NCBI RefSeq assembly: GCF_900115015.1
Contig: NZ_FOUZ01000012.1
Coordinates: 78,618-142,617 of the forward strand
DNA length: 64,000 nt
Direction of reading: 5' to 3'
Source: Algoriella xinjiangensis
Lineage (GTDB): Bacteria; Bacteroidota; Bacteroidia; Flavobacteriales; Weeksellaceae
Shown here: positions 45,335-55,000 of the stretch, piece after piece
Position numbering within the stretch: position 1 is the stretch's first letter
How the letters are laid out: each line of letters opens with the position of its first letter
Translations under genes and position numbers: made by a program
The notes under the pieces: generated by a model
The model's database searches: none
Told to the model about the DNA's origin: nothing
Seen by the model: the letters and a program-made list of their open reading frames with translations, nothing else

Positions 45335-46723
45335 TTATTCAAAATAAGACAAATGCAATTCTTTTGGTTGATTTTCAATCCATTTTTGATGTCCAAAATA
45401 ACTCCAAGTTGTAACACCTAAATTGTAATTTGGATTTGTAAATTGATAATATTCACTTCCATTTACAGATACTTTTGCATCTACAAAAACTTTGACATCT
45501 TTTATTCCTTTTTCGGCATAATCATGTTTTACAAAACGTGCAAATTGCCACATCATATCTGGGCTTATTGCTAGTTTAGAGATTTGTTTATACGTCAAAT
45601 AATCGTCTAATTTTATCTTTTCTCGCTTCAAGAATTTACCTTTATTCTTTGGATCTGGTTTGGCAACAAAAACCTCAATTTCACCAGCTTTATTACGCAA
45701 CATCATTCGCCAAGACAAACGATGACCTTCTTCTGTCCAAAAAACATTTCCGGGAATAAAAAGATGACGAACCGGTAAATAAACTTGCCATAGCACATAA
45801 AAACAAAGTAAGTACGAAAACATTACACGCCGTGTTGTTAAAAGATTATCTTCGTCAGAACGATCCATCATAAACGATTTTTTAGGAAAAACCATTTCCT
45901 GAATTTTAACTGGATCATAAAAGAAAATCATCATCGCTAATGCGAAAAAAGGAAATATTCCGATTCCAAAAACGGCTGAATTGAAAATATGAAAAAAGAT
46001 TGCACATTTTATAGCTAAACTACGCGTCTTTTTAAACATCATTGCTGGTATAATCAATAAATCGAAAAAGAATCCTGTCCAAGCAAATACTTGCGCAAAC
46101 TCTAAACTACTTACTACTTTTCCTAAACCAGCTAAATTGTATTTAAACGTTAATAATTCGCCATATTCATGGAATTTCATTTGTAAGAAAACACCATTAA
46201 ACCAATCTGGATAAATTTTATGAAACGCTGCAAATGTGTACACAATTAACAATTGAATAATAAACAATGTTGGTACCCAATTGCGACAAGTTAAACGTTT
46301 TATTTTTGGAAACATTAAACTATCTACAGAAAAAAATTGGTGTGCTGGTATAACTGTCATCATCCACGAAACGAGCATAAACAAATAATAATGATTGTTA
46401 TAACTTGTTTTCTGCATAAAATAGGTTAGCGACCACAACAATGCAAAAACAATAGTAGAAAATCGGTATGCAAAGCCAAAGGCAATAAACCATCCCAAAA
46501 TTCCCATTGCGATATAAAAGTAAATCATTTTTGCGCCTAAAAACACATTTGACCATTCGAAACCAATGAATGAAAATGAAATTTTAGGATCAACAAAATT
46601 AGATTGTACCCAGCCCGTATAAATGGCTCCCCAACATTCTGCCACAATTAATAATCCGAAAATTACTCGGAAAATTACAAGTGGAGAATTATCAACTTTT
46701 CTGAATAGATATTCACTGAACAT
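45335..46723 (-). CDS. HTTM-domain membrane protein (gamma-carboxylase-like)
   Basis: A 462-residue membrane protein of the HTTM/vitamin-K-dependent carboxylase-like family. About 8 helices in the first 320 residues; the conserved family block YNNHYYLFMLVSWMMTVIP with the active-site-like histidines is at about 108-126, and a soluble C-terminal region (about 330-460) follows. The catalytic residues of true gamma-carboxylases cannot be confirmed by eye. A DCC-family thiol oxidoreductase begins 73 bp away on the other strand; HTTM and DCC proteins are frequent neighbours. Confidence 0.85.
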   Translation of the reverse strand: MFSEYLFRKVDNSPLVIFRVIFGLLIVAECWGAIYTGWVQSNFVDPKISFSFIGFEWSNVFLGAKMIYFYIAMGILGWFIAFGFAYRFSTIVFALLWSLTYFMQKTSYNNHYYLFMLVSWMMTVIPAHQFFSVDSLMFPKIKRLTCRNWVPTLFIIQLLIVYTFAAFHKIYPDWFNGVFLQMKFHEYGELLTFKYNLAGLGKVVSSLEFAQVFAWTGFFFDLLIIPAMMFKKTRSLAIKCAIFFHIFNSAVFGIGIFPFFALAMMIFFYDPVKIQEMVFPKKSFMMDRSDEDNLLTTRRVMFSYLLCFYVLWQVYLPVRHLFIPGNVFWTEEGHRLSWRMMLRNKAGEIEVFVAKPDPKNKGKFLKREKIKLDDYLTYKQISKLAISPDMMWQFARFVKHDYAEKGIKDVKVFVDAKVSVNGSEYYQFTNPNYNLGVTTWSYFGHQKWIENQPKELHLSYFE

Positions 46724-46796
46724 TATAAGCTTGTTATTTTGGCTAATTTAAAAATAACCTTTAGAGTTTTAGCTACTTTTACCGTATATTTATTAA

Positions 46797-47198
46797 ATGA
46801 AAACAAGGAAAATTATTTTGTTTGATGGAATTTGCAATTTATGCAATCAATCGGTTCAATTTGTGATTGAACATGACAAGAAAAATCAATTCCTTTTTGC
46901 TTCATTACAATCTGATTTTGGTCAAAAATTTCTGAAAGAAAATAATTTAGATGCAGAAAATTTCGAATCTATGATTTATATCGAAGATGAAAAAATTTAC
47001 ACCAAATCTTCTGCTCCGCTTAAAATTAGTAAACATTTGGACGGAATAATTTCTATTCTTTCAATTTTTATAGTTGTTCCAAAACCAATTAGAGATTTCG
47101 TTTACAATTTTATTGCAAAAAATAGATACAATTGGTTTGGTAAAAACGATAGTTGTTGGATTCCTACAAAAGAATTAAATGCTCGATTTTTGGAGTAA
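46797..47198 (+). CDS. DCC-family thiol-disulfide oxidoreductase (DUF393)
   Basis: A 133-residue protein of the DCC family: opening ILFDGICNLCNQSVQFV holds the D-G-x-C-x-x-C motif (Cys14 and Cys17) that gives the family its name, followed by FASLQSDFG and the C-terminal RDFVYNFIAKNRYNWFG region. It is expected to be a thioredoxin-fold redox enzyme in the cytoplasm. Divergent from the HTTM protein, which supports a shared task (inference). Stop is 3 bp from the next convergent gene. Confidence 0.87.
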   Translation: MKTRKIILFDGICNLCNQSVQFVIEHDKKNQFLFASLQSDFGQKFLKENNLDAENFESMIYIEDEKIYTKSSAPLKISKHLDGIISILSIFIVVPKPIRDFVYNFIAKNRYNWFGKNDSCWIPTKELNARFLE

Positions 47199-47201
47199 TT
47201 A

Positions 47202-47618
47202 TTAAGTTGGTTGATTTAAATATTTTTTAATTTTTAAAAAAATTATTCCCCAAAAATATAATGTTAATAATAAAATTATTATAACTATAATCAATAATAC
47301 ATAATTCCCATTGATTATAGTTGAATCTATTTCACCCATTTGAATTATAGGTAATAAAAAGTATGCAAATAATAGATAAAAAGATAAAACTCTATATTTT
47401 CTTTTTGAAAACAAACTTATTAAAAAGAAAAATGTAGTTATAAGTCCTAAACAATAAACCGACGCATCATCATCACTTCCTGAAGACTGTAATTGTTTCA
47501 CATAATTAAAGTCATCACCTTGCATAAATCCAAACCCATCTGTAAATTTTATAAAAATAACACAACAGCCAATTAAAACTGAATAACTAAATTCTAGCAA
47601 AGTAAAATGTATCTTCAA
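47202..47618 (-). CDS. small membrane protein, function unknown
   Basis: A 138-residue protein with four predicted hydrophobic segments (about 9-27, 53-69, 74-93, 104-126) and a polar cytoplasmic-like end (KIKKYLNQPT). No family recognised. It starts 3 bp after the M48 protease stop in the same orientation, so it is likely co-transcribed; the two may share an operon with the HisE-like gene. Confidence 0.55.
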   Translation of the reverse strand: MKIHFTLLEFSYSVLIGCCVIFIKFTDGFGFMQGDDFNYVKQLQSSGSDDDASVYCLGLITTFFFLISLFSKRKYRVLSFYLLFAYFLLPIIQMGEIDSTIINGNYVLLIIVIIILLLTLYFWGIIFLKIKKYLNQPT

Positions 47619-47621
47619 GTA

Positions 47622-48398
47622 TTAATGATTTTTATATTTTTCAATCGCAGCTTGTATTTTTTCGCGACGATTAGACGGCGAAGGATGCGTACTTTGAAAT
47701 TCTGGTACTTGACTTCCACCCGATGCTTCTTCTAAAATATCCATCACACCAATTAATGCTTCAGGATTATAACCCGCTTGTATCATAAATCGAACACCTA
47801 AATCATCCGATTCCAATTCGTCATCACGCCCATATTTCATATTCACCATATTGGCAACAACTTGCGCATAATAAGCCGAATTAGCATCCCCCGCAGCAAC
47901 ACCAGCCGCACCAGCAATTCCTTGCGACAATTCTTGTTTAGACATTTGCTCGGCACTATGACGTGCAATAACATGCCCAACTTCGTGTCCAAGCACACCT
48001 GCCAATTGGTCTTCATTCTGCAAACGAGTTAGCAAAGCTTCGGTAATAAAAATTGGTCCACCAGGCAATGCAAAAGCATTTACGGTGCGATTATCTGCCA
48101 AAACATAAAACTGAAACGGGTATTTTGTTTTACCAGCATCACTGTTTTTTACAATTTTATCTCCAACTTGTTTTACGAGCTGTTGATATTGCGTATTTTG
48201 AGATAATCCACCAAATTCTTGCGCCATTTGCGGTGCAGAATTAATTCCCATTGCAATTTCGTCGTCTTTTGTTAACGAAATATATTGTTTTTCGCCTGTA
48301 ATATCATTTACTTCGGATGAAGCAAAATATTTTACCAAAGAAAAAATTACAATTGCCGCAGCAACTATCAATTTTATAGAAGTACCGCCTTTTTGCAT
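47622..48398 (-). CDS. M48-family zinc metalloprotease
   Basis: A 258-residue protease. An N-terminal membrane segment (SIKLIVAAAIVIFSLVKYF) anchors it; the zinc site HEVGHVIARH (H-E-x-x-H, about 140-149) is intact with a third ligand in DELESDDLGVRF (about 194-205; Glu/Asp). Similar to LoiP/BepA-type periplasmic proteases that control outer-membrane quality. 18 bp after the HisE-like gene and 3 bp before the 47202 gene, so in a three-gene unit. Confidence 0.9.
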   Translation of the reverse strand: MQKGGTSIKLIVAAAIVIFSLVKYFASSEVNDITGEKQYISLTKDDEIAMGINSAPQMAQEFGGLSQNTQYQQLVKQVGDKIVKNSDAGKTKYPFQFYVLADNRTVNAFALPGGPIFITEALLTRLQNEDQLAGVLGHEVGHVIARHSAEQMSKQELSQGIAGAAGVAAGDANSAYYAQVVANMVNMKYGRDDELESDDLGVRFMIQAGYNPEALIGVMDILEEASGGSQVPEFQSTHPSPSNRREKIQAAIEKYKNH

Positions 48399-48416
48399 AT
48401 TAGTGTTATGTGTTTA

Positions 48417-48761
48417 TTATTTCTTGTGACGTTTTTTTAGTATTTCTAAAACATCTTTCAGCTCAAATCCTCGTGCGTGCAAAGCCATCATATAATAAAA
48501 AAATACATCTGCAGATTCTTCTAAAAAATTTTCGTCGTTGTCTTGTTCCGAAGCAATCACCATTTCTACTGCTTCTTCGCCCATTTTTTTAGCTATCTGC
48601 GAGTTTCCTTTTTTATGAACTCGCTTCATTTTAGATTTCTTAGCATCTTCTAATTTAGCATCTTCCATCATGATTTCCAATTTTTTTAAAAATGGAAATT
48701 TCTTTTCTTTTTTAACTTCAGATGAGTTGTCACTTAATTCCATAAAGCTGTTTGTTTGCAT
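48417..48761 (-). CDS. HisE-like phosphoribosyl-ATP pyrophosphohydrolase
   Basis: A 114-residue all-alpha NTP-pyrophosphatase of the HisE/MazG superfamily. The metal-binding segment KKMGEEAVEMVIAS (E-E-x-x-E) and the second acidic helix ESADVFFYYMMAL are visible (about 59-90), preceded by a charged Lys-rich N-terminus longer than in typical HisE. It stands apart from any histidine operon in this window, so histidine biosynthesis is not certain; a house-cleaning dNTP role is possible. First gene of a unit with the M48 protease. Confidence 0.7.
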   Translation of the reverse strand: MQTNSFMELSDNSSEVKKEKKFPFLKKLEIMMEDAKLEDAKKSKMKRVHKKGNSQIAKKMGEEAVEMVIASEQDNDENFLEESADVFFYYMMALHARGFELKDVLEILKKRHKK

Positions 48762-48922
48762 AGGTTTTATAAATGCGGAATAAATTTAAAAAAATCTTCT
48801 GATTCTACCGTTCAATTATATTGCCAATGTATGAATTTACGTAAAATAAATTTAATTTTTATTTCTGATTTTGTTCACATTTTTAAACTTTATAATGTTA
48901 ATTAATTTAAGTTGTAATAATT

Positions 48923-48958
48923 AATAAGCTATTTTATTTTAAGATAAAATAGCTTATT
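48923..48958. promoter_or_regulatory. perfect 15-bp inverted repeat upstream of gcvP
   Basis: AATAAGCTATTTTAT at 48923-48937 and its exact complement at 48944-48958, loop TTTAAG, followed on the plus strand by T5 (48957-48961). A TATTTTTA box (48955-48962) overlaps the right arm and lies 27 bases before the gcvP ATG. It could be an operator or a leader terminator; see findings. Confidence 0.5.
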
Positions 48959-48989
48959 TTTACACGCAAATAAACATAGCGCAAACACA

Positions 48990-51845
48990 ATGAACACAAA
49001 CGATTTTTCCATAAGACATATTGGAAACAATGAACAACAGTCGGCTGAAATGCTTTCTGTTATCGGGAAAGATTCTATTGATTCTTTAGTAGAGGCTACT
49101 TTACCTCAAAATATTAGATTAGCTGAAGCTTTGGATTTACCTGAAGCTTTGTCAGAGTTTGAAACAACTAATCATTTAGCTGAATTAGCTGCACAAAATC
49201 AAAAAGTAAAAAATTATTTAGGATACGGATATTATGGTACTATTTTACCAGCGCCTATTCAACGTAATGTTTTAGAAAACGCAGGTTGGTACACAGCTTA
49301 TACGCCTTATCAAGCAGAAATTGCACAAGGACGTTTAGAAGCTTTGTTAAACTTTCAGACTGTTATTTCTGATTTAACTGGTTTACCTATTGCAAATGCT
49401 TCTTTATTAGATGAAGGTACTGCTTGTGGTGAAGCAATGCACATGTTATTCGAATCTCGTTCTAGAGATCAAAAGAAAAACAATGTAATCAAATTTTTTA
49501 TTGCTGATAATTTATTTCCTCAATCTATTGCTGTTTTAGAAACTAAAGCGCATGGTTTAGGAATAGAATTGGTTATTGGTAATTTTGAAACAACAGAATT
49601 AAACAGCGAATTCTTCGGTGCAATTGTACAATACATTGGTAAAGGAGGACAAGTTAACAATTATAGATCATTTGTAGAAAATGCAAATACAGTTGGTATT
49701 AAAGTAGCAGTTGCTACAGATTTATTAGCTTTAACTTTATTAACACCTCCAGGAGAATGGGGTGCAGATATCACAATTGGTACATCTCAACGTTTTGGTG
49801 TTCCGATGGGATACGGTGGACCACACGCTGCATTTATCTCTTGTACAGAAGATTACAAACGTGTAATTCCTGGTCGTATTATTGGGGTTTCTCAAGATCG
49901 TTTAGGAAACTATGCTTTACGTATGGCTTTACAAACACGTGAGCAACATATCAAACGCGAAAAAGCAACGTCTAACATCTGTACTGCTCAAGTATTATTA
50001 GCGGTTATGGCTTCTTTTTACGCTGTTTATCACGGGAAAGATGGTTTACAATATATCGCAGATCAAATTCATACAAAAGCAGCTGTTTTACATGGTGGAT
50101 TAGAGCATTTAGGATATAAATTAGTTAATACAGCATTCTTCGATACAATTCAAATTGAAGTTGAAAATTCTGACGAAATCATTAAGATTTTTACAGAAGA
50201 AGAAATCAATGTAAATGGATTTGAGAAAGGAAAAATCTCTATCACAATTGATGAGATGACTTCTGAAGAAGATATTTTTGAACTTTTAAGTGTTTTTGCA
50301 ACAATTAAAAATGCAGAAGATGGTTTCGAATTTGAGGTTGATGATTCTTATTTACCAAAAGATTTAATCAGAACTTCTGATTTCTTAACTCACGAAAATT
50401 TCAACTTATACCATACAGAGACTGAATTAATGCGTTACATCAAACGTTTAGAGCGTAAAGATTTAGCTTTAAATCAATCGATGATTGCATTAGGTTCTTG
50501 TACAATGAAATTGAATGCGGCGACGGAATTGTTACACATGTCTTGGGAAAGAATGAGTAATGTACATCCATTTACACCAAAAGATCAAGTTGTAGGTTAC
50601 CAATCATTAATTCAGAATTTAGAAGATTATTTATCAGTTATCACTGGTTTTGACGCTACATCTTTACAACCAAACTCTGGTGCGCAAGGAGAATACGCAG
50701 GATTGATGGTAATTCGTTCTTATTTCGAATCTAAAGGACAAGGACACCGCGACGTTGTATTAATTCCACAATCTGCACACGGTACAAACCCTGCTTCTGC
50801 AGCTATGGCTGGTATGAAAGTAGTGGTTGTTAAAAACTTAGAATCTGGAGAAACTGATTTAGAAGATTTAAAAGCAAAATGTGATTTACACAAAGACAAT
50901 TTATGTGCTTTGATGATTACATATCCTTCTACTTACGGTGCTTTTGATAATAATATTGTTGAAGTAACAACAATGATACACGAATATGGTGGACAAGTTT
51001 ACATGGACGGTGCAAACATGAATGCACAAGTTGGATTAACTTCTCCAGGAAATATTGGTGCAGACGTTTGCCACTTAAACTTACACAAAACATTTGCTAT
51101 TCCTCACGGTGGTGGTGGACCTGGTGTTGGACCAATTTGTGTTAAATCACATTTAGCGCCATTTTTAGGATCTTCTCCATTAATTGAAATGGGCGGAAAA
51201 GAAGCTAAAAATACATTTGCTGCAGCTCCTTACGGTTCAGCTTTCATTTTACCAATTTCTTACTCTTACATTTTAATGTTAGGTGCAGAAGGTTTATTAA
51301 AAGCAACACAAGGCGCTATTTTAAACGCAAATTACATGAAAACTCGTTTAGAGAAACATTTCGATATTTTATATACAAACTCGAATAATGTAGTTGCGCA
51401 CGAATTTATTTTAGATTGTCGTCCATTCAAAAAAGACGGAATCGAAGTTACAGATATCGCAAAACGTTTAATCGATTATGGTTTCCATGCACCAACGGTT
51501 TCTTTTCCAGTTGCAGGAACTTTAATGGTAGAACCAACAGAATCTGAAACAAAAGCAGAATTAGATCGTTTTTGTGATGCATTAATTTCTATTCGCCAAG
51601 AAATTGACGAAGTTATAAACGGAGATTATCCAATTGATAACAATGTTTTACACAATGCACCACACCCAATTCATTTAATTACAGCAGACGAATGGGAATA
51701 TCCTTATACGCGTTCTAAAGCTGCATATCCATTAGAATGGGTTCGCGAGCGCAAATTCTTTGCTTCTGTATCTCGTATTGATGATGCTTACGGAGATCGT
51801 AACTTAATCTGTACATGTGCGCCTATTGAAGCTTACATGGATTAA
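48990..51845 (+). CDS. gcvP: glycine dehydrogenase (decarboxylating), P-protein
   Basis: A 951-residue PLP enzyme that decarboxylates glycine and passes the aminomethyl group to the H-protein of the glycine cleavage system. The fused form (both halves in one chain) is visible: N-terminal half opening with FSIRHIGNNEQQ and GYGYYGTILPAPIQRNVLENAGWYT, and a second half with the PLP lysine in HLNLHKTFAIPHGGGGPG (about Lys700). Length is typical (about 950). It stands alone here, the other gcv genes being elsewhere. An inverted repeat directly upstream may regulate it. Confidence 0.97.
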   Translation: MNTNDFSIRHIGNNEQQSAEMLSVIGKDSIDSLVEATLPQNIRLAEALDLPEALSEFETTNHLAELAAQNQKVKNYLGYGYYGTILPAPIQRNVLENAGWYTAYTPYQAEIAQGRLEALLNFQTVISDLTGLPIANASLLDEGTACGEAMHMLFESRSRDQKKNNVIKFFIADNLFPQSIAVLETKAHGLGIELVIGNFETTELNSEFFGAIVQYIGKGGQVNNYRSFVENANTVGIKVAVATDLLALTLLTPPGEWGADITIGTSQRFGVPMGYGGPHAAFISCTEDYKRVIPGRIIGVSQDRLGNYALRMALQTREQHIKREKATSNICTAQVLLAVMASFYAVYHGKDGLQYIADQIHTKAAVLHGGLEHLGYKLVNTAFFDTIQIEVENSDEIIKIFTEEEINVNGFEKGKISITIDEMTSEEDIFELLSVFATIKNAEDGFEFEVDDSYLPKDLIRTSDFLTHENFNLYHTETELMRYIKRLERKDLALNQSMIALGSCTMKLNAATELLHMSWERMSNVHPFTPKDQVVGYQSLIQNLEDYLSVITGFDATSLQPNSGAQGEYAGLMVIRSYFESKGQGHRDVVLIPQSAHGTNPASAAMAGMKVVVVKNLESGETDLEDLKAKCDLHKDNLCALMITYPSTYGAFDNNIVEVTTMIHEYGGQVYMDGANMNAQVGLTSPGNIGADVCHLNLHKTFAIPHGGGGPGVGPICVKSHLAPFLGSSPLIEMGGKEAKNTFAAAPYGSAFILPISYSYILMLGAEGLLKATQGAILNANYMKTRLEKHFDILYTNSNNVVAHEFILDCRPFKKDGIEVTDIAKRLIDYGFHAPTVSFPVAGTLMVEPTESETKAELDRFCDALISIRQEIDEVINGDYPIDNNVLHNAPHPIHLITADEWEYPYTRSKAAYPLEWVRERKFFASVSRIDDAYGDRNLICTCAPIEAYMD

Positions 51846-51874
51846 TTTTTTAGAAATTAAAATCTAATCATATA

Positions 51875-51910
51875 AATATCGCTCTGAGAAATCGGAGCGA
51901 TATTTTTTTT
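51875..51910 (+). terminator. intrinsic terminator of gcvP
   Basis: AATATCGCTCTGA pairs with TCGGAGCGATATT (one T-G wobble) around GAAA, followed by T8. Confidence 0.88.
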
Positions 51911-51989
51911 TGTTCAGCAAATAAAATAAATTATTAGAATTGTTAAAAAAAACTTAAATTTATCAAACTAATCTATTATAGAAAAAATT

Positions 51990-52700
51990 ATGAAAAAATA
52001 TGCAGCCGAGTTTTTCGGTACATTTTGGTTGGTTTTCGGAGGTTGTGGTAGCGCAATTTTCGCAGCAGGTATTCCCGAATTAGGAATTGGCTACGCAGGA
52101 GTTTCTCTTGCCTTTGGTTTAACAGTATTAACAATGGCTTACGCTGTTGGTCATATTTCTGGAGGACATTTTAATCCAGCCGTTTCTTTTGGTTTATTTG
52201 CTGGTGGTCGTTTCGACGCAAAAGAACTAGCTCCTTACATTATTTCGCAAGTTTTAGGCGGAATTGCCGCTGCTGGACTTTTATATTTAATTGCTTCAGG
52301 AAATGCTTCTTTTGCAATAGACAATACCAAAGCTGGCGCATTTGCCGCAAATGGTTACGGTAATTTATCGCCACATGGTTACAGCATGATGTCTGCATTT
52401 TTGATAGAATTTGTGTTAACAGCCTTTTTCTTAATCATTATTTTAGGTGCAACAGATAAATTTGCAAACGGGAAATTTGCAGGTATCGCAATTGGTTTAG
52501 GATTAACATTAATTCACTTAATTTCTATTCCAATCACAAACACATCTGTTAACCCTGCGAGATCAACTTCTCAAGCTATTTTTGCTGGAGGCGAGTTTAT
52601 TCCTCAACTATGGTTATTCTGGCTAGCTCCTATTGCTGGTGCAATTGTCGGAGGACTTATTTATAAATTCCTTTTACAAAAAGACGAAAATTTAGCATAA
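51990..52700 (+). CDS. aqpZ: aquaporin Z
   Basis: A 236-residue water channel with six helices and two Asn-Pro-Ala half-helices (NPA at 62-64 in HFNPAVSF and 188-190 in SVNPARST). The selectivity-filter residues of AqpZ are present: His176 and Arg191 with Thr185 nearby. A water-specific rather than glycerol channel is therefore expected. Inner membrane. Monocistronic with a strong terminator. Confidence 0.96.
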   Translation: MKKYAAEFFGTFWLVFGGCGSAIFAAGIPELGIGYAGVSLAFGLTVLTMAYAVGHISGGHFNPAVSFGLFAGGRFDAKELAPYIISQVLGGIAAAGLLYLIASGNASFAIDNTKAGAFAANGYGNLSPHGYSMMSAFLIEFVLTAFFLIIILGATDKFANGKFAGIAIGLGLTLIHLISIPITNTSVNPARSTSQAIFAGGEFIPQLWLFWLAPIAGAIVGGLIYKFLLQKDENLA

Positions 52701-52703
52701 AAT

Positions 52704-52736
52704 ATAAAAGCCCAATTCTAGTAGAATTGGGCTTTT
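52704..52736 (+). terminator. intrinsic terminator of aqpZ, repeated at 55001
   Basis: A perfect 15-bp stem AAAAGCCCAATTCTA with its complement, separated by a single G (in practice a wider loop). The whole 33-bp block is exactly repeated at 55001-55033. Confidence 0.88.
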
Positions 52737-52842
52737 ATATTTTAATTACTTCTCCTCTTTACATTATTTAATTTGTTGCTTAATTAGAATAATGTATTTT
52801 TAAACAATTAATACTTTTCGCTATTACAGAAAAATAAATTGT

Positions 52843-53430
52843 ATGAGCAAACTTAAAATAATAAGAGAGCAACAAAATCTAACTCAAGAAGAATTATCAG
52901 AAAAATCTGGAATTTCTGTAAGAACAATTCAACGAATTGAAGCAGGTACAAAACCAAAAGGACATACATTAAAAACTCTTTCTAAAACTTTAGAGATTAA
53001 TGACTCTGACTTATTAACAGAAAATAATAGCATAGAAATTGATGAAAAAATTGATGAAATTAATTTAATTAACGATGAAATTCCACAAGAAAACGAAACG
53101 ATTAACTTTTCTAAAATTAAATTAATTAATCTTTCTTCTATATTATTTATCATCTTTCCTCCGCTAAATATTTTAGCTCCACTTCTGCTTTCATATCTTT
53201 ACAAAGAGAAAAACAATATCACTAAACAAATAATTTCCGTTCAAATTATTTGGACAATTTCTGCTCCAATCATTTTTATGTTAGGCATATTTCTAAAACT
53301 AGGACGTCAATTTACTTTAGTACTTATAATAGCTATTGTTTTGTCAAATCTTTACATCATATTACGAAATGCTTTAGAAATTGATAGAAATAAAAAACTT
53401 TATTACAGGCTGAATTTCAGTATTATATAA
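52843..53430 (+). CDS. membrane-bound XRE-family helix-turn-helix protein
   Basis: A 195-residue protein: an N-terminal XRE/Cro HTH (LKIIREQQNLTQEELSEKSG, SVRTIQRIEAGTKPKGHTL, about 1-60), a charged linker rich in Glu (about 62-90), then three or four hydrophobic segments (about 96-190) resembling DUF4870-type membrane regions. A membrane-bound regulator or HTH-fused membrane sensor is the likely form. The next gene, a serine hydrolase, begins about 85 bp later on the same strand. The two genes lie between two identical terminators. Confidence 0.72.
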   Translation: MSKLKIIREQQNLTQEELSEKSGISVRTIQRIEAGTKPKGHTLKTLSKTLEINDSDLLTENNSIEIDEKIDEINLINDEIPQENETINFSKIKLINLSSILFIIFPPLNILAPLLLSYLYKEKNNITKQIISVQIIWTISAPIIFMLGIFLKLGRQFTLVLIIAIVLSNLYIILRNALEIDRNKKLYYRLNFSII

Positions 53431-53515
53431 AAAAATCATGTTATTGACGGGTTTTTGTCGTGGTAATTTTTTGGAAATAAAACACCTTAAATTAATCTTT
53501 GACAAAAAATTAGCA

Positions 53516-54979
53516 ATGACAAAATACATTTATTATTCACTATTTTTATTCTTTACTTTTTCACAAAATATCAATGCGCAAGTAGACTCAAAAAGTGATT
53601 TATATAAGACAATTTTAGCAAAAGACAGCCTACTATTTACCATCGGATTCAACACATGTGATGCTACGCAATTTGAAAAATTAATGAGTAACAAATTAGA
53701 GTTTTTCCACGATAAAGATGGTTTTTCTAACAAAACAAAATTTATAAATGATTTCAAAACGGGCTTATGTAAGAATCCTAAATTGCGACAAGTAAAAAGA
53801 TCATTAGTAAAAGAAAGCACCAAAATTTATCCTCTTTATAAAAATAATATTCTTTACGGAGCAATTCAAAACGGCGAACATTTATTTTCTGAAGAACACG
53901 AAAGTCAACCTGGAATTGCAAAATTTACCAACCTTTGGTTACTAGAAAATAACGAATGGAAATTGACAAAATCATATAGTTTTAATCATCAAGCATATGA
54001 TTTAAAAAAATCAGAAAATACAAATTTAGTCATTGAAAATAAACTCGAAATTTTACAAAAAAAATACAATATAAAAACACTTGGATTAGGCATTATAGAA
54101 AATGGAAAGCTAAAAGAAATAAAAGTTCTTGGCGAATCTTCTTCTTATAATTCAATTTTTAATGTGGCATCACTTACTAAACCAATTACTGCAATGGTTG
54201 CTTTACAATTAATAAATTTAGGTAAATGGAAGCTTGATGAACCAATTTATAACTATTGGACAGATCCAGATGTTGCTAAAGATCCACGAAACAAAAAATT
54301 AACAACACGATTAATATTGAGTCATCAAACAGGTTTTCCGAATTGGAGATGGCAAAATGAGAACAAAAAATTAAATTTTGAATTTGAACCAGGTACAAAA
54401 TATCAATATTCGGGAGAAGGTTATGAATATTTGAGAAAAGCACTCGAAAATAAATTTAAAAAATCATTAGAGCAATTAGCAGAAGAACTAATTTTTGTAC
54501 CTCTAAAAATGAATGATACATCTTATATCTGGAGTAAAAAGACAGACGAATCGAGATTTGTTATAGGTTATAATAAAAACGATCAACCTTATGAAATCGT
54601 AAAAAACAAAACAGCAAATGCAGCTGATGATTTACAAACAACAATAGAAGATTATGGAAATTTTCTTGTAAATATATTAAACGGTGAAAATTTAAACGAA
54701 AATATTTATAAAGAAATGATTACTAAACAAGTAAAAACAAAAGAAAACAAGTTTTTTGGTTTAGGTTTAGATATTTATGATTTAGGAAATAATGAACTTG
54801 CATTATCGCATGGTGGCTCAGATTCAGGATCACAATGCATTTTTATACTTCTTCCTAAAACAAAACAAGGGTTAATTATTTTCACAAATTTTGATGAAGG
54901 TTATAAAATTTATGAAGAATTATTAATTGAATATTTAGGAGAAAAAGGTAAAAAAATTGTGGAGATTGAAACAAAATAA
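53516..54979 (+). CDS. exported serine hydrolase with N-terminal NTF2-like domain
   Basis: A 487-residue exported protein (ATG at 53516, signal peptide FLFFTFSQNINAQ). Residues about 20-165 resemble a DUF4440/NTF2-like domain; residues about 180-480 form a class C beta-lactamase-type fold with the nucleophile in VASLTKP (S-x-x-K), the tyrosine in QYSGEGYEYL (Y-x-G/N-type) and HGGSDSGS in the K-T-G position (H-G-G variant). Such proteins are mostly peptidases or esterases, not drug-resistance enzymes. A longer frame from 53438 adds 26 residues without signal-peptide sense. Follows the membrane XRE protein. Confidence 0.82.
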   Translation: MTKYIYYSLFLFFTFSQNINAQVDSKSDLYKTILAKDSLLFTIGFNTCDATQFEKLMSNKLEFFHDKDGFSNKTKFINDFKTGLCKNPKLRQVKRSLVKESTKIYPLYKNNILYGAIQNGEHLFSEEHESQPGIAKFTNLWLLENNEWKLTKSYSFNHQAYDLKKSENTNLVIENKLEILQKKYNIKTLGLGIIENGKLKEIKVLGESSSYNSIFNVASLTKPITAMVALQLINLGKWKLDEPIYNYWTDPDVAKDPRNKKLTTRLILSHQTGFPNWRWQNENKKLNFEFEPGTKYQYSGEGYEYLRKALENKFKKSLEQLAEELIFVPLKMNDTSYIWSKKTDESRFVIGYNKNDQPYEIVKNKTANAADDLQTTIEDYGNFLVNILNGENLNENIYKEMITKQVKTKENKFFGLGLDIYDLGNNELALSHGGSDSGSQCIFILLPKTKQGLIIFTNFDEGYKIYEELLIEYLGEKGKKIVEIETK

Positions 54980-55000
54980 GCATTCATTTAGTTAGAATAA

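Noticed and set aside
48762..48989. Glycine riboswitch ahead of gcvP
   Set aside because: No tandem aptamer-like architecture was found; only a simple palindrome is visible.
53516..54979. Beta-lactamase resistance gene
   Set aside because: The fold is shared with many peptidases and esterases; the K-T-G motif is replaced by H-G-G, so no drug claim is made.
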